From: JAJFTV01 sp964532655
GTDB taxonomy: Bacteria; Chloroflexota; Anaerolineae; Anaerolineales; Anaerolineaceae
DNA length: 31,447 nucleotides
Assembly: GCA_964532655.1 (NCBI GenBank)
Contig: CAZHMZ010000028.1
Coordinates: forward strand, 1 to 31,447
Reading direction: 5' to 3'
The notes under the pieces were generated by a model. The model was given only the letters and a program-made list of their open reading frames with translations. It was not told the DNA's origin and did no database searches. Both the position numbers and the translations under genes were made by a program. Positions 16,424 to 24,276 of the stretch are shown in pieces (the stretch's first letter is position 1; the number at the start of each line of letters is the position of its first letter).

Positions 16424-18007
16424 ATGGACCCACGTTTACAGAAGGTTGATGAATTATTTGCGTCGTATGATAAAACCACCTCGCCCGGCTGTTCGCTGGC
16501 CATCATTCAGGACGGCGAGATCCTCTACACACGCGGCTATGGTATGGCGAATCTGGAGCACAGCATCCCCAATCAACCGTGGACTCGTTTTTACCTGGCC
16601 TCCATGTCCAAACAGTTCACCGCCTTCTGCATTGCCCTGCTTGAAGAAGAGGGCAAACTGAATTTGGACGATGATATCCGCAAGTGGCTGCCGGAGATCC
16701 CGCAATACCAGACGCCCATCACCGTGCAGCATCTGGTGCACCACACCAGCGGCCTGCGCGATTATCTGGGGCTGAACTTTATGGCAGGCCACCCGATGGA
16801 TGACCTGATCACCGAACCCGAAACATTGGATCTGCTTTCACGCCAGAAAGAGCTCAATTTCAATCCCGGCGATGAATACCTTTACAGCAACACCGGCTAC
16901 ATCCTGATGTCGATGATCGTGGCACGCGCCAGCGGCAAGAGCTTCAGGCAATACGCCGACGAGATGATCTTCCAGCCGCTGGGGATGAAACATACCCACG
17001 TGCACGACAATCACTTGGAGTTGGTTCCGCAGCGAGCCACCGGTTATTCACCCGCCAGAGAAGGCTACCACCTCTCCGTCCCCAATTTTGATATGGTGGG
17101 CGACGGCGGGATTTACTCGTGCGTGCTGGATTTGTACAAATGGGATCAAAATTTTTATCACAACAGGCTCGGCAAAGGACGCCCTGAACTGATCGAACGT
17201 GTGCTCAGCACCCTTAAGCTGAACGACGGATCAGACAATCACTACGCCTTCGGGCTGATGGTGGAGGAATACCAGGGTCTCCTGGAAGTCAACCACGGCG
17301 GGGCTTACGGCGGCTACCGTACCGAGATGATCCGCTTCCCGGAGCAGCACTTCAGCGTGATTGTGCTGGGCAACCATGCCAGCTTCCGCTCCGCAGATAT
17401 GGCGCATCAGGTGGCAGATCTCTTTTTGGCGGAACATTATCAGGCAGCTTCGCCCGCAGTTGAAACCCAAACCACTGCCGCCGAACAGCCTGCTCCTGAT
17501 TTACAGGCCTTCACCGGGCTGTTCTACTGTGACGATAGCGGCATTTCACTGGAAACCACCCTGCAAGACGGCCGTCTGACGGCTCAGGTCAACCAGGATT
17601 TTTCAGCCCCGCTTCGATCCAGTGGCCCGCACAGCTTTGAAACCGACGGCGGACCGCTGCCCATGCAGTTGAAGTTCGACGGCGATCACCTCGAGCTGGT
17701 TTTGGGTGTTGGCAAACCGATGAACTTTAAAAAGCTGGCCGTACAACCCCTCAACCCTGCCATGCTGGAATCAGTGTACGGCATTTTCACCAGCGAGGAA
17801 CTGGACGCCCGCTGCCGCATCGAGTTGAAGGATGGGAAACTGGTCTACAAAATCGGTTCGCTGACCGAAACCTTGCGGCCGGTGAATGAAGGCATGTTCC
17901 TGCTCTCTTCCGGGGCGCTGTACACCGACCGGACCGCCGGTGAATTGACTGGCTTTACCCTGCAGGCTGGACGCGTAAGGAATATACATTTTTCGCGCAG
18001 TATATAA
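16424..18007 (+). CDS. Serine hydrolase of the class C beta-lactamase/PBP4*-like family
   Basis: 527 residues. The catalytic triad motifs are all present: Ser60-Met-Ser-Lys63 (YLASMSKQFTAF), Tyr154-Ser-Asn156 (EYLYSNTGY) and His291-Gly-Gly293 in place of KTG. The first 350 residues are the hydrolase domain. About 365-527 form a beta-rich C-terminal extension of the sort seen in esterase/peptidase relatives, with two similar halves (FTGLFYCDDSGISLETTLQDG and VYGIFTSEELDARCRIELKDG). No signal peptide is seen, so it is likely cytoplasmic. It may be an esterase or D-amino-acid peptidase rather than an antibiotic-resistance enzyme. AAGGAG at 16411-16416 supports the start. Confidence 0.88.
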   Translation: MDPRLQKVDELFASYDKTTSPGCSLAIIQDGEILYTRGYGMANLEHSIPNQPWTRFYLASMSKQFTAFCIALLEEEGKLNLDDDIRKWLPEIPQYQTPITVQHLVHHTSGLRDYLGLNFMAGHPMDDLITEPETLDLLSRQKELNFNPGDEYLYSNTGYILMSMIVARASGKSFRQYADEMIFQPLGMKHTHVHDNHLELVPQRATGYSPAREGYHLSVPNFDMVGDGGIYSCVLDLYKWDQNFYHNRLGKGRPELIERVLSTLKLNDGSDNHYAFGLMVEEYQGLLEVNHGGAYGGYRTEMIRFPEQHFSVIVLGNHASFRSADMAHQVADLFLAEHYQAASPAVETQTTAAEQPAPDLQAFTGLFYCDDSGISLETTLQDGRLTAQVNQDFSAPLRSSGPHSFETDGGPLPMQLKFDGDHLELVLGVGKPMNFKKLAVQPLNPAMLESVYGIFTSEELDARCRIELKDGKLVYKIGSLTETLRPVNEGMFLLSSGALYTDRTAGELTGFTLQAGRVRNIHFSRSI

Positions 18008-18013
18008 CATACA

Positions 18014-18035
18014 CGGGCTGCGAACCCGCAGCCCG
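18014..18035. terminator. Candidate hairpin terminator between converging genes
   Basis: CGGGCTGCG, loop AACC, CGCAGCCCG: a perfect 9-bp GC-rich stem just after the serine hydrolase stop. The plus side lacks a T-run; the minus side (end of the IorA-like gene) is followed by a moderately T-rich stretch. It may be a weak terminator for either. Confidence 0.5.
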
Positions 18036-18061
18036 GTAAAGATCAAGCTAACAATTACTTT

Positions 18062-19711
18062 TTATGTCGTATATAAAACACATGGGCTGCGGGAGATGAG
18101 GACCCTCACTCCCGCGGCCTGCAAGCCTTCCTCCAGCGCCGCTTTCAATTGAACCGCATCACGCGGATCCACCAGCCGCAGCCACTCCACCCCGGCTGCC
18201 CGAATCAGAGATTCCAGGTTGACCTGCGTGGATGGCCCGCGTGAGCTCTCCTGCTGCGTGGCGGGGTGCGGTTGTCCGCCGGTGAGCGCGGTGACGTTGT
18301 TATCCAGGATAATCACCAGCAGGTCGCGCCCGCTGCGCACCGCGTCGATCAACTCGCCAAAACCGTTGTGCAGAAAAGCCGAATCGCCCGACAGAACCAC
18401 CGGTTGATGCGGTATCCCTGCCCGCTGCATGCCGGAGGCAATGCCGATGCTGGAACCCATGCTGTATTTCACATCCAGCATCTCCCAGGGCGGTAACTGC
18501 CCGCGTACCAGGCAGCCGGTCTCACCGGTTACCACGTAATGGTCCCGCCCGCCGTGCCGCTCCACCAGATCCTTCAGCGCATCGTACACCGGGATGTACG
18601 GGCAGCCCGCGCAAAGTGACTTGCGGCTGATCATCGAGCGCGGTTCCGGCTGAATTTCCGGCCCGGCCCAATCCGGCAGCATACGCCGGAGCGCTGACGC
18701 GATGGCAGCGGTATCCAGTTCGCCCACACCGGGCAGGTGACCACTCATCCGCCCGCTCATCGTCACCTGCAGATGATTTTGCTGCGCAATGGATCGCACA
18801 GCCGTTTCGATCACCGGGGCGGTTTCTTCGATCACCAGCACCTCATCCAGCCCGGCCAAAAACCCGGAAATCCGCTCAACAGGCAGTGGGTTGAGCACCC
18901 CCAGCCCCAAAACAGGCAGTGAAAGTTCAGCCCCGCTTTGCATCACCTGCATCAATTTACTCCAGGCGTAACCGGCCGCGATGACGCCTCTGCGCAGCGA
19001 ACCGGTCTGTTGAAGCTGTTCCCAGCCCGAAAGTTCACCGGCCGCGGCGCACATTTTCTGCTGCAACTGCCGGTGGAGCGGCACCACCTGAACCGGCAGC
19101 ACCGTCCAGCGGTCCTTTTTGCGGGCAAATGTCCCCGGGTGATGCGAAAGCGGAAGCTGCGCCGGTACGGAAATCATACCTGTGTCCACCGTTAACGCGT
19201 GGATGACACGCACCACTACCGGCAGGTTGAATTTTTCAGACAGATCGAAGGCCTTGATCATCAGGCTATACGCAGCCTGCACGGTGGTCGGCTCCAGCAT
19301 GGGGATCTCCAGCGCCTGCACCAGCGGACGCGTATCCTCTTCGCTTTGTGAGCCCCACCCGCCCGGGTCGTCGCCCGCCAGGATTACCAGCCCGCCGTCG
19401 CCGGGCGCCAGGTTGGCCACCATCAGCGTATCCAGCGCCACGTTGAAACCCGGACTTTTCACGCACAGCAACGCCCGTCCGCCGGCCAGCGAGACGCCCA
19501 GCGCCAGATCGGCAGCCGATTTTTCATTGATAGCCCAAAAGGTGCGCTGCGGGTCATCCACCAGCTTTGAAAAAGCCTCAAAAGCAGCCGTCACCGGTGA
19601 GCCGGGGTAGCCTATGACCAGATTCACACCGGCATGAGCCGCTCCATACGCCAGCGCCTGACTTCCGGAAACATTCATTTCAATCAACTGTGTTAACGAC
19701 TGTGTCGACAT
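18062..19711 (-). CDS. Indolepyruvate:ferredoxin oxidoreductase alpha-like (TPP-dependent 2-oxoacid oxidoreductase), lacking the ferredoxin domain
   Basis: 549 residues. The N-terminal pyrimidine-binding domain has YGAAHAGVNLVIGYPGSPVT and later NEKSAADLALGVSLAGGRALL, and the C-terminal TPP domain has CAGCPYIPVYDAL, TGETGC and GDSAFLHNGFGELIDAV..NNVTALTGGQPHP. IorA proteins oxidatively decarboxylate aryl pyruvates to aryl-acyl-CoA. Typical IorA continues with a cysteine-rich 2[4Fe-4S] domain to about 600 or more residues; here the protein stops (RVLISRSPCVLYTT) with no CxxCxxC cluster. No iorB gene is nearby. The start is ATG 19711, with GAGG just upstream; a GTG two codons earlier is possible. 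It may partner with a separate subunit or do another reaction. Confidence 0.85.
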   Translation of the reverse strand: MSTQSLTQLIEMNVSGSQALAYGAAHAGVNLVIGYPGSPVTAAFEAFSKLVDDPQRTFWAINEKSAADLALGVSLAGGRALLCVKSPGFNVALDTLMVANLAPGDGGLVILAGDDPGGWGSQSEEDTRPLVQALEIPMLEPTTVQAAYSLMIKAFDLSEKFNLPVVVRVIHALTVDTGMISVPAQLPLSHHPGTFARKKDRWTVLPVQVVPLHRQLQQKMCAAAGELSGWEQLQQTGSLRRGVIAAGYAWSKLMQVMQSGAELSLPVLGLGVLNPLPVERISGFLAGLDEVLVIEETAPVIETAVRSIAQQNHLQVTMSGRMSGHLPGVGELDTAAIASALRRMLPDWAGPEIQPEPRSMISRKSLCAGCPYIPVYDALKDLVERHGGRDHYVVTGETGCLVRGQLPPWEMLDVKYSMGSSIGIASGMQRAGIPHQPVVLSGDSAFLHNGFGELIDAVRSGRDLLVIILDNNVTALTGGQPHPATQQESSRGPSTQVNLESLIRAAGVEWLRLVDPRDAVQLKAALEEGLQAAGVRVLISRSPCVLYTT

Positions 19712-19821
19712 TTTCACCTCATCAATTACCGGTATGGGTTTGCCTTTGATAACACATGGTAATTCTTTATTTTGTTCGAGCGTAAGGTGATAAAAGATTT
19801 TACTCAGGAGGACTCACTAAA

Positions 19822-21264
19822 TTAGTTACCCTCGGTAACTCCATAAGGTTCGGATAATGGGCGGAAAAGTATCATCAACCAAATTGAACCAGCACATGCA
19901 ATCAATAAACCAATCATCAAGGCAAGATTATATTCTTGAATTACATCAATCGCCCACAAGATAAACGGAGTAAAAAATCCCAACGCGGTACCGAATGCTA
20001 TAGAAAACACCATGATCAATGTGCGATCCATTTGCCGAAGCAACCACTTGATCGAGAGAATGAAAGCCGGCAGCAGTATGATCCCACATCCGATCATCAG
20101 CAATCTGGGATAATTATTCCAATCAAATACCGCTGGGATTTCCAGGCAAGCCAGAATCCACAGGATGATGCTGGCTGTCAACAAGATGATGTGAGCGGCT
20201 TTACGTTTGATTTTGATAGCAAAAATACTGACCAACAAGCAACCCAACAAAAAAGCGAGAACCAGTTCACCCGTGAGAATGGAAATGACCTCCTGTAATG
20301 TATCAACCTTACGTGGGGTGTACTCTCCAACACCGACTTGATGCCAAACACCGTCTGGTGTGCGTACCAGGACCCCTTCAGTATCGAGAGCCGTGATAAT
20401 ATTTCCACTGACCGGATCAAAATCCATATCCATTACCCACGGCCTATAAGGGCCGTAATCCGGGAAGGCTCTTTCATACAAGACATGATCCGCCTGACTT
20501 CCCCCCTTCAGTTGGTAATCCAATTTCCATGTTTCGCCATCCGGAGAATGTTCGATAGCATAATTATCTTCGTTGAACCGGTATTGCACTTCACTTCCAT
20601 TTTCAACGACAGATAGAGTGCCTTTCCAATCCCCGGCGCACCATAATCCCCCTTCATACCGCTCTGATTCCCAGGTAAAGCCGCCATCCTGGCTGGTGAA
20701 CGTTTTCTCAAGCGAACAGGCAAAAATGGTCCCTTGTGCTGTTGTTCGCAATTTATGGATTCCGACTTTCATCACAGGCATGTTCGCAACTGTCAACCCG
20801 GCAGTCAGCAATGCACCCAGCACAACAAAGATCTTTCGTGGGTTAGAAAACCCGGGCGGGATATTTGCTCGCTGCCATAACAGATAACTGGCAAGCAGCG
20901 CAGGCAGCGCCAGCAGGTCGCCCACATCGCTGACCATGTTTACCGGCATCCCCAGCACGCGCTCGGCCAATCCGCTCAACCAGGCTAGAAATGCCGGCCA
21001 AACGTTTCCCAGAGTGTATACAACCCCGATCAGTCCAAACGCGACCAGCGCCAGCCAACGCGGAGCACGTTGCCATCCAAGAGATAGAACCAGCAGCAAC
21101 ACAAGCGGAGCAATGAGCAACCATGCGAAATCGCCCAGAATGCCGCTCAGCCAGGAGGGCTGGTAGACGCGCAGAAAATGATCATTGAAAAACAGCAGGC
21201 CAATCGCCAGCCAGAACACCGGCTGTGACATGGCGGAGGCTGTTTTTCGAAATGTTTCGTTCAT
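19822..21264 (-). CDS. Multi-pass membrane protein with external Asp-box-like segment (copy A of tandem pair)
   Basis: 480 residues, unknown function. About five N-terminal membrane segments (to about residue 165) are followed by a soluble segment of about 170 residues holding Asp-box-like motifs (SQDGGFTWE, SPDGETWK, RTPDGVW). Five more membrane segments follow. It is a clear paralog of the gene upstream: the N-terminal 135 residues are highly similar (GILGDFAWL, VWPAFLAWL, MVSDVGDLLALPAL), while the middle and C-terminus are more divergent. By hand count, 60-base samples from the body are 40-43% G+C (20521-20580, 20101-20160), against 53-65% near the 5' end (21061-21120, 20941-21000), so the gene is compositionally mosaic. 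It starts 37 bases after the upstream stop, with GGAGA ahead. Confidence 0.8.
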   Translation of the reverse strand: MNETFRKTASAMSQPVFWLAIGLLFFNDHFLRVYQPSWLSGILGDFAWLLIAPLVLLLVLSLGWQRAPRWLALVAFGLIGVVYTLGNVWPAFLAWLSGLAERVLGMPVNMVSDVGDLLALPALLASYLLWQRANIPPGFSNPRKIFVVLGALLTAGLTVANMPVMKVGIHKLRTTAQGTIFACSLEKTFTSQDGGFTWESERYEGGLWCAGDWKGTLSVVENGSEVQYRFNEDNYAIEHSPDGETWKLDYQLKGGSQADHVLYERAFPDYGPYRPWVMDMDFDPVSGNIITALDTEGVLVRTPDGVWHQVGVGEYTPRKVDTLQEVISILTGELVLAFLLGCLLVSIFAIKIKRKAAHIILLTASIILWILACLEIPAVFDWNNYPRLLMIGCGIILLPAFILSIKWLLRQMDRTLIMVFSIAFGTALGFFTPFILWAIDVIQEYNLALMIGLLIACAGSIWLMILFRPLSEPYGVTEGN

Positions 21265-21301
21265 TCTGTGATCTCCATGGATCGAAAGCTGAGTTCGGAT
21301 T

Positions 21302-22753
21302 TCAACCCGCCATCAGCGGATATTCTTTGTCTTTGTCCTCGCGTGCCTGCGGAATGATCATCAACAGCACGATCACATCGATCAGCACCCAGGCGTACCC
21401 GAACAACATAGCAAAACGGTACTGCTGGATGATGTTGAACGCCCAGACCACAAACGTACCCAGGTACAAAACCGTTGCGTCAAAGGCGATCGACAGACCC
21501 AGCAGCAGTGAGCGTCTGGGCTGGCGGATCAGCCGGGTCAACGCATACACCGCCACCGGAACGATGAACAGCGCGCTCAAGCCCAACGGGATCAGAATGG
21601 GGATGGGATAATTGTCGTACAAAGCCGGTTGGAAGACCGAGGTGCCTATCCAGCCCAGCCAACCGATGATGAGCGGCAGGACAAAACCGAAAGCCCGCGT
21701 GAACTTGATCCCCAGCGTGGCCAGCATGAGAAGCCCCAGCAGCACCGCCAGCGATGCCTCGCCGCCCAACAGCACCGAAAAATCGTGCAGCGAATTCACC
21801 CGCCGCGGGCCAAAATCGCCTACCGCTACCCGCTGCCAGACTCCGTCCGGAGTGCGCACCAGCACACCCTCCAAACCCAGCGCAAACACGGCGTTGCCCG
21901 TGGCGGGGTCGTAGACTGCGTCCAGAATGCCACGCGAGATGATCACATTTCCGGTAGTTTCCTTCACATACAGCGCCTGCCCTGCTTCACTGGCTGGCTC
22001 CAACTCATATTCAGGCTGCCAGGTTTGTCCGTCAGCGAATCGCTCAATCCGATTCTCATCCTCGTTATAACGCAGGCTGATCGGCGCGCCGCTTTGTTGG
22101 ATCGCAAGCGTGCCGTCCCAGGTTTCACCGCAACCACCGGCAAAGTTCACTTCCGCCGGTGTCCAGGTGAGCCCGCCATCGCGGCTGGTCTGGTTGACAT
22201 ACCCGGAGCAGGAGAGAATCTCGCCGTTCTGCACATCCAGACCACTTACCCCGTAATCCGGCACCGACATATTCGCCACAGTCAGCAGAGCCGTCAACAA
22301 AACGCCGAATACCGCTCCGCACTTTCGCAGCAGGCCGGGTTGAGGTTTCCATTTCATCTGTTTCCAGAACACATAGCTGGCAGCCAGAGCCGGCAACGCC
22401 AGCAGATCGCCCACATCGCTGACCATACGCACCGGCGAACCCAGAACCCGTTCGGCCATCCCACCCAGCCATGCCAGAAAGGCAGGCCAGGCATTGCCCA
22501 GCACATACACAACCCCTACCAGCCCATACGCAATGAATGGCAAATGCTGGGACCCTTTGCGAAGGCAGCCGGCCAGCACCAGCAGCAGCGCCAGCGGGGC
22601 AATAAACAGCCAGGCGAAATCACCCAGGATGCCGGTGATCCAGGAGGGTTGTATGACACGGAAAAGATGGTCGTTCAGAAAGAGCAGGATGAGGGCCAGC
22701 AGAAAAACCGGATGGGATACGGCAGCAGCCGTTTTGCGAAAGATCTCGTTCAT
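21302..22753 (-). CDS. Multi-pass membrane protein with external Asp-box-like segment (copy B of tandem pair)
   Basis: 483 residues from ATG 22753 (AGGAG eight bases upstream; an earlier in-frame start would add 27 unconvincing residues). Layout as in copy A: N-terminal membrane helices, an external segment with TSRDGGLTWT, FADGQTWQ and RTPDGVW motifs, then C-terminal helices (LPLIIGWLGWIG, FIVPVAVYAL). DGGxTW motifs occur in BNR/sialidase-like and YCF48-like beta-propeller proteins, but here there are only about three, too few for a full propeller. G+C is uniform and matches the surroundings, unlike copy A. The function is not recognised. It is the first gene of the minus-strand run that includes copy A and the IorA-like gene. 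Confidence 0.8.
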   Translation of the reverse strand: MNEIFRKTAAAVSHPVFLLALILLFLNDHLFRVIQPSWITGILGDFAWLFIAPLALLLVLAGCLRKGSQHLPFIAYGLVGVVYVLGNAWPAFLAWLGGMAERVLGSPVRMVSDVGDLLALPALAASYVFWKQMKWKPQPGLLRKCGAVFGVLLTALLTVANMSVPDYGVSGLDVQNGEILSCSGYVNQTSRDGGLTWTPAEVNFAGGCGETWDGTLAIQQSGAPISLRYNEDENRIERFADGQTWQPEYELEPASEAGQALYVKETTGNVIISRGILDAVYDPATGNAVFALGLEGVLVRTPDGVWQRVAVGDFGPRRVNSLHDFSVLLGGEASLAVLLGLLMLATLGIKFTRAFGFVLPLIIGWLGWIGTSVFQPALYDNYPIPILIPLGLSALFIVPVAVYALTRLIRQPRRSLLLGLSIAFDATVLYLGTFVVWAFNIIQQYRFAMLFGYAWVLIDVIVLLMIIPQAREDKDKEYPLMAG

Positions 22754-23013
22754 CGTTTCTGCTCCTGGGTCAACACACGCGTGTGGGGAATTAATCCCAT
22801 TGTAGTGTATTTTTGTATCCGGGGGGAGATTCACCTGAATATGAACCGCTTGTGGTTGCCAACGCGTATCTCCGGTAAAGAAAAATGGTCATCACACCTT
22901 ACCTGTTATTTTTTTTCAACCTTTCTATTGGCGTATTTTCGATTACACCAACCAAATATGTGTCATAATAGTTCGGATAATAAAAACTGACCCATCATTT
23001 TCGACCAAATCCC

Positions 23014-23041
23014 TTGACGAAATTTTGAAAATGCATAAAAT
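23014..23041 (+). promoter_or_regulatory. Promoter of the pyr operon
   Basis: TTGACG (23014-23019) and TAAAAT (23036-23041) are separated by 16 bases, the best -35/-10 pair in this part of the window. Transcription is predicted to begin around 23047-23050, giving a leader of about 125 bases before pyrC. Confidence 0.65.
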
Positions 23042-23051
23042 AGCATGCGGT

Positions 23052-23126
23052 ATGCGAACAGGAACACGAAACACACATTGCTTATTGGTCCGAACGAAAG
23101 TTCTTGTTTCATTTATTGGTGTGTGA
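23052..23126 (+). CDS. Putative pyr leader peptide (24 residues)
   Basis: ATG 23052 opens a 24-codon frame (MRTGTRNTHCLLVRTKVLVS, then FIGV) whose TGA stop (23124-23126) overlaps the first bases of the terminator stem. The predicted transcript start is only a few bases upstream and no Shine-Dalgarno is visible, so translation would have to be essentially leaderless. An alternative ORF from ATG 23045 (52 codons, stop 23201-23203) runs through the terminator and into pyrC in another frame, the arrangement of E. coli pyrL, but its ATG lies at or before the predicted transcript start. Coding potential is unproven. Confidence 0.35.
   Translation: MRTGTRNTHCLLVRTKVLVSFIGV
23092..23103 (+). promoter_or_regulatory. 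Small GNRA hairpin ahead of a U-rich stretch in the pyr leader
   Basis: GAAC, loop GAAA, GTTC: a 4-bp stem with a GNRA-type tetraloop, followed at once by the U-rich sequence TTGTTTCATTTATTGG. In position it resembles the pause hairpin plus U-tract of the E. coli pyrBI leader. The stem is short, so this is tentative. Confidence 0.35.
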
Positions 23127-23150
23127 GAGCCTTTTGGCTCTCTTTTTTTT
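23125..23150 (+). terminator. Intrinsic terminator/attenuator in the pyr leader
   Basis: GAGAGCC (23125-23131), loop TTTT, GGCTCTC (23136-23142), then eight T (23143-23150). It is a complete rho-independent terminator lying between the pyr promoter and pyrC, 25 bases before the pyrC start. Position implies attenuation control of the whole operon. I found no PyrR-type binding loop. Confidence 0.88.
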
Positions 23151-23174
23151 ATCTACAGGACAGGAGGAACATGC

Positions 23175-24239
23175 ATGATGATAAAGCTGCCAGGTTTGAT
23201 TGATCCGCACGTTCACCTGCGTGAACCGGGTGGAACACATAAGGAAGATTGGGACACTGGAACACAGGCCGCCCTTGCAGGCGGCTTTACTATGGTTTTA
23301 GCCATGCCCAACACGCAGCCCCCGGTGGTGGATGCCGCCAGCATGGATATCTGCGCCGCCCTGGCGGAACAGAAAGCCCGCTGTGACTACGGTATCTTTC
23401 TGGGCGCCTCCCAAACTCCGCTTCCACTGGATGAACTGGGCCGGCTGTCCAAATCGGCAGCCGGGCTGAAGATCTACATGAACCACACCTTTGGTCCGTT
23501 AAAGGTGGAGGACATGAGCCTGTGGATGCACTACTTTGCCGGCGCTCCAAAGGAGATGCCCATTGCCGCCCATGCCGAGGGCCATACCCTGGCAGCAGTG
23601 ATCCTGATGGCGCAGCTCTTCAACCGGCCCGCGCATCTCTGCCACGTCTCCCGGCGGGATGAAATCCTGCTGATCCGCAAAGCCAAAGAACAGGGCATCC
23701 CGGTCACCTGCGAGGTGGCCCCGCATCATCTCTTTTTGAGTGAAGAGGATCTCCCGCGCATCGGACAGGCGCGCGGCCAGGTACGCCCGGATCTCAATAC
23801 CGCCGCTGACCGGCAGGCTTTGTGGGACAACCTGGATGTGATCGATTGTTTTGCCACCGACCACGCCCCTCACACGCTGGCCGAGAAAGACGGCCCCAAA
23901 ACTCCGCCCGGTTTCCCGGGGCTTGAAACTGCCCTGCCGCTTCTGCTGACCGCTGTGTCAGACGGCCGCCTGACGCTGGATCAGTTGATCGAGCGTTGCC
24001 ACACCAACCCGCGCCGCATTTATCACCTGCCGGAACAACCGGATACCTGGGTGGAAGTTGACCCGGATGCGCGCTGGGAACTGAACGCTGCCAGTACTTT
24101 CACCCGCTGCGGATGGACCCCCTTTGAGGGCATGCCGGTGCAGGGAAAAGTGACCCGCGTGGTGCTGCGCGGAAAACCCGTTTATCAAGATGGCCGCATC
24201 CTGGGTGAACCGGGATACGGGAAAAATATCAAACTCTAA
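23175..24239 (+). CDS. pyrC: Dihydroorotase, CAD-like
   Basis: 354 residues; cyclises carbamoyl-aspartate to dihydroorotate. Metal ligands are visible: His12 and His14 in PHVHLREPGG, the carboxylated lysine Lys99 in GLKIYMNHTF, His133, His157 (in LCHVS, with Cys156), Glu180 and Asp229 (ATDHAPH). Spacing between these matches human CAD dihydroorotase as I recall it (His1471, Lys1556, His1590, His1614, Glu1637, Asp1686) almost residue for residue. Long segments such as GGTHKEDW, PVTCEVAPHHLFLSE and PPGFPGLETALPLLLTAVS are also CAD-like. The start is ATG 23175, seven bases after AGGAGG; ATG 23178 is an alternative. First structural gene of the pyr operon, 37 bases ahead of pyrB. Confidence 0.95.
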   Translation: MMIKLPGLIDPHVHLREPGGTHKEDWDTGTQAALAGGFTMVLAMPNTQPPVVDAASMDICAALAEQKARCDYGIFLGASQTPLPLDELGRLSKSAAGLKIYMNHTFGPLKVEDMSLWMHYFAGAPKEMPIAAHAEGHTLAAVILMAQLFNRPAHLCHVSRRDEILLIRKAKEQGIPVTCEVAPHHLFLSEEDLPRIGQARGQVRPDLNTAADRQALWDNLDVIDCFATDHAPHTLAEKDGPKTPPGFPGLETALPLLLTAVSDGRLTLDQLIERCHTNPRRIYHLPEQPDTWVEVDPDARWELNAASTFTRCGWTPFEGMPVQGKVTRVVLRGKPVYQDGRILGEPGYGKNIKL

Positions 24240-24276
24240 TACCCAAAATCATTTTGGCGAAAGGAAAAAAGCAAGA

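Larger units (their letters stand above)
22754..23174. other. 421-base divergent intergenic region between membrane-protein gene and pyr operon
   Basis: It holds, left to right: a 12-base perfect palindrome CACACGCGTGTG (22774-22785) in the leader of copy B; an AT-rich stretch with loose -10-like boxes on both strands (for example CATAAT at 22964-22969); and the pyr promoter, leader ORFs and attenuator listed separately. No other gene is seen here. Confidence 0.7.

Noticed and set aside
16424..18007. Antibiotic-resistance beta-lactamase
   Set aside because: No signal peptide, HGG in place of KTG and a long C-terminal extension point to an esterase/peptidase relative.
21629..22990. Long plus-strand reading frame of about 450 codons opposite membrane protein copy B
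   Set aside because: It lies antisense to a protein with clear membrane helices, a ribosome site and a paralog. Its translation is Gln/Arg/His-rich with no recognisable domain.
23045..23160. PyrR-binding attenuator or known riboswitch in the pyr leader
   Set aside because: I could not find the conserved PyrR binding loop or any other aptamer consensus; the leader-ORF model fits the visible parts better.
24190..24276. Longer upstream start for PyrB overlapping pyrC
   Set aside because: No ribosome site and no family similarity in the extension; ATG 24277 gives the expected length.
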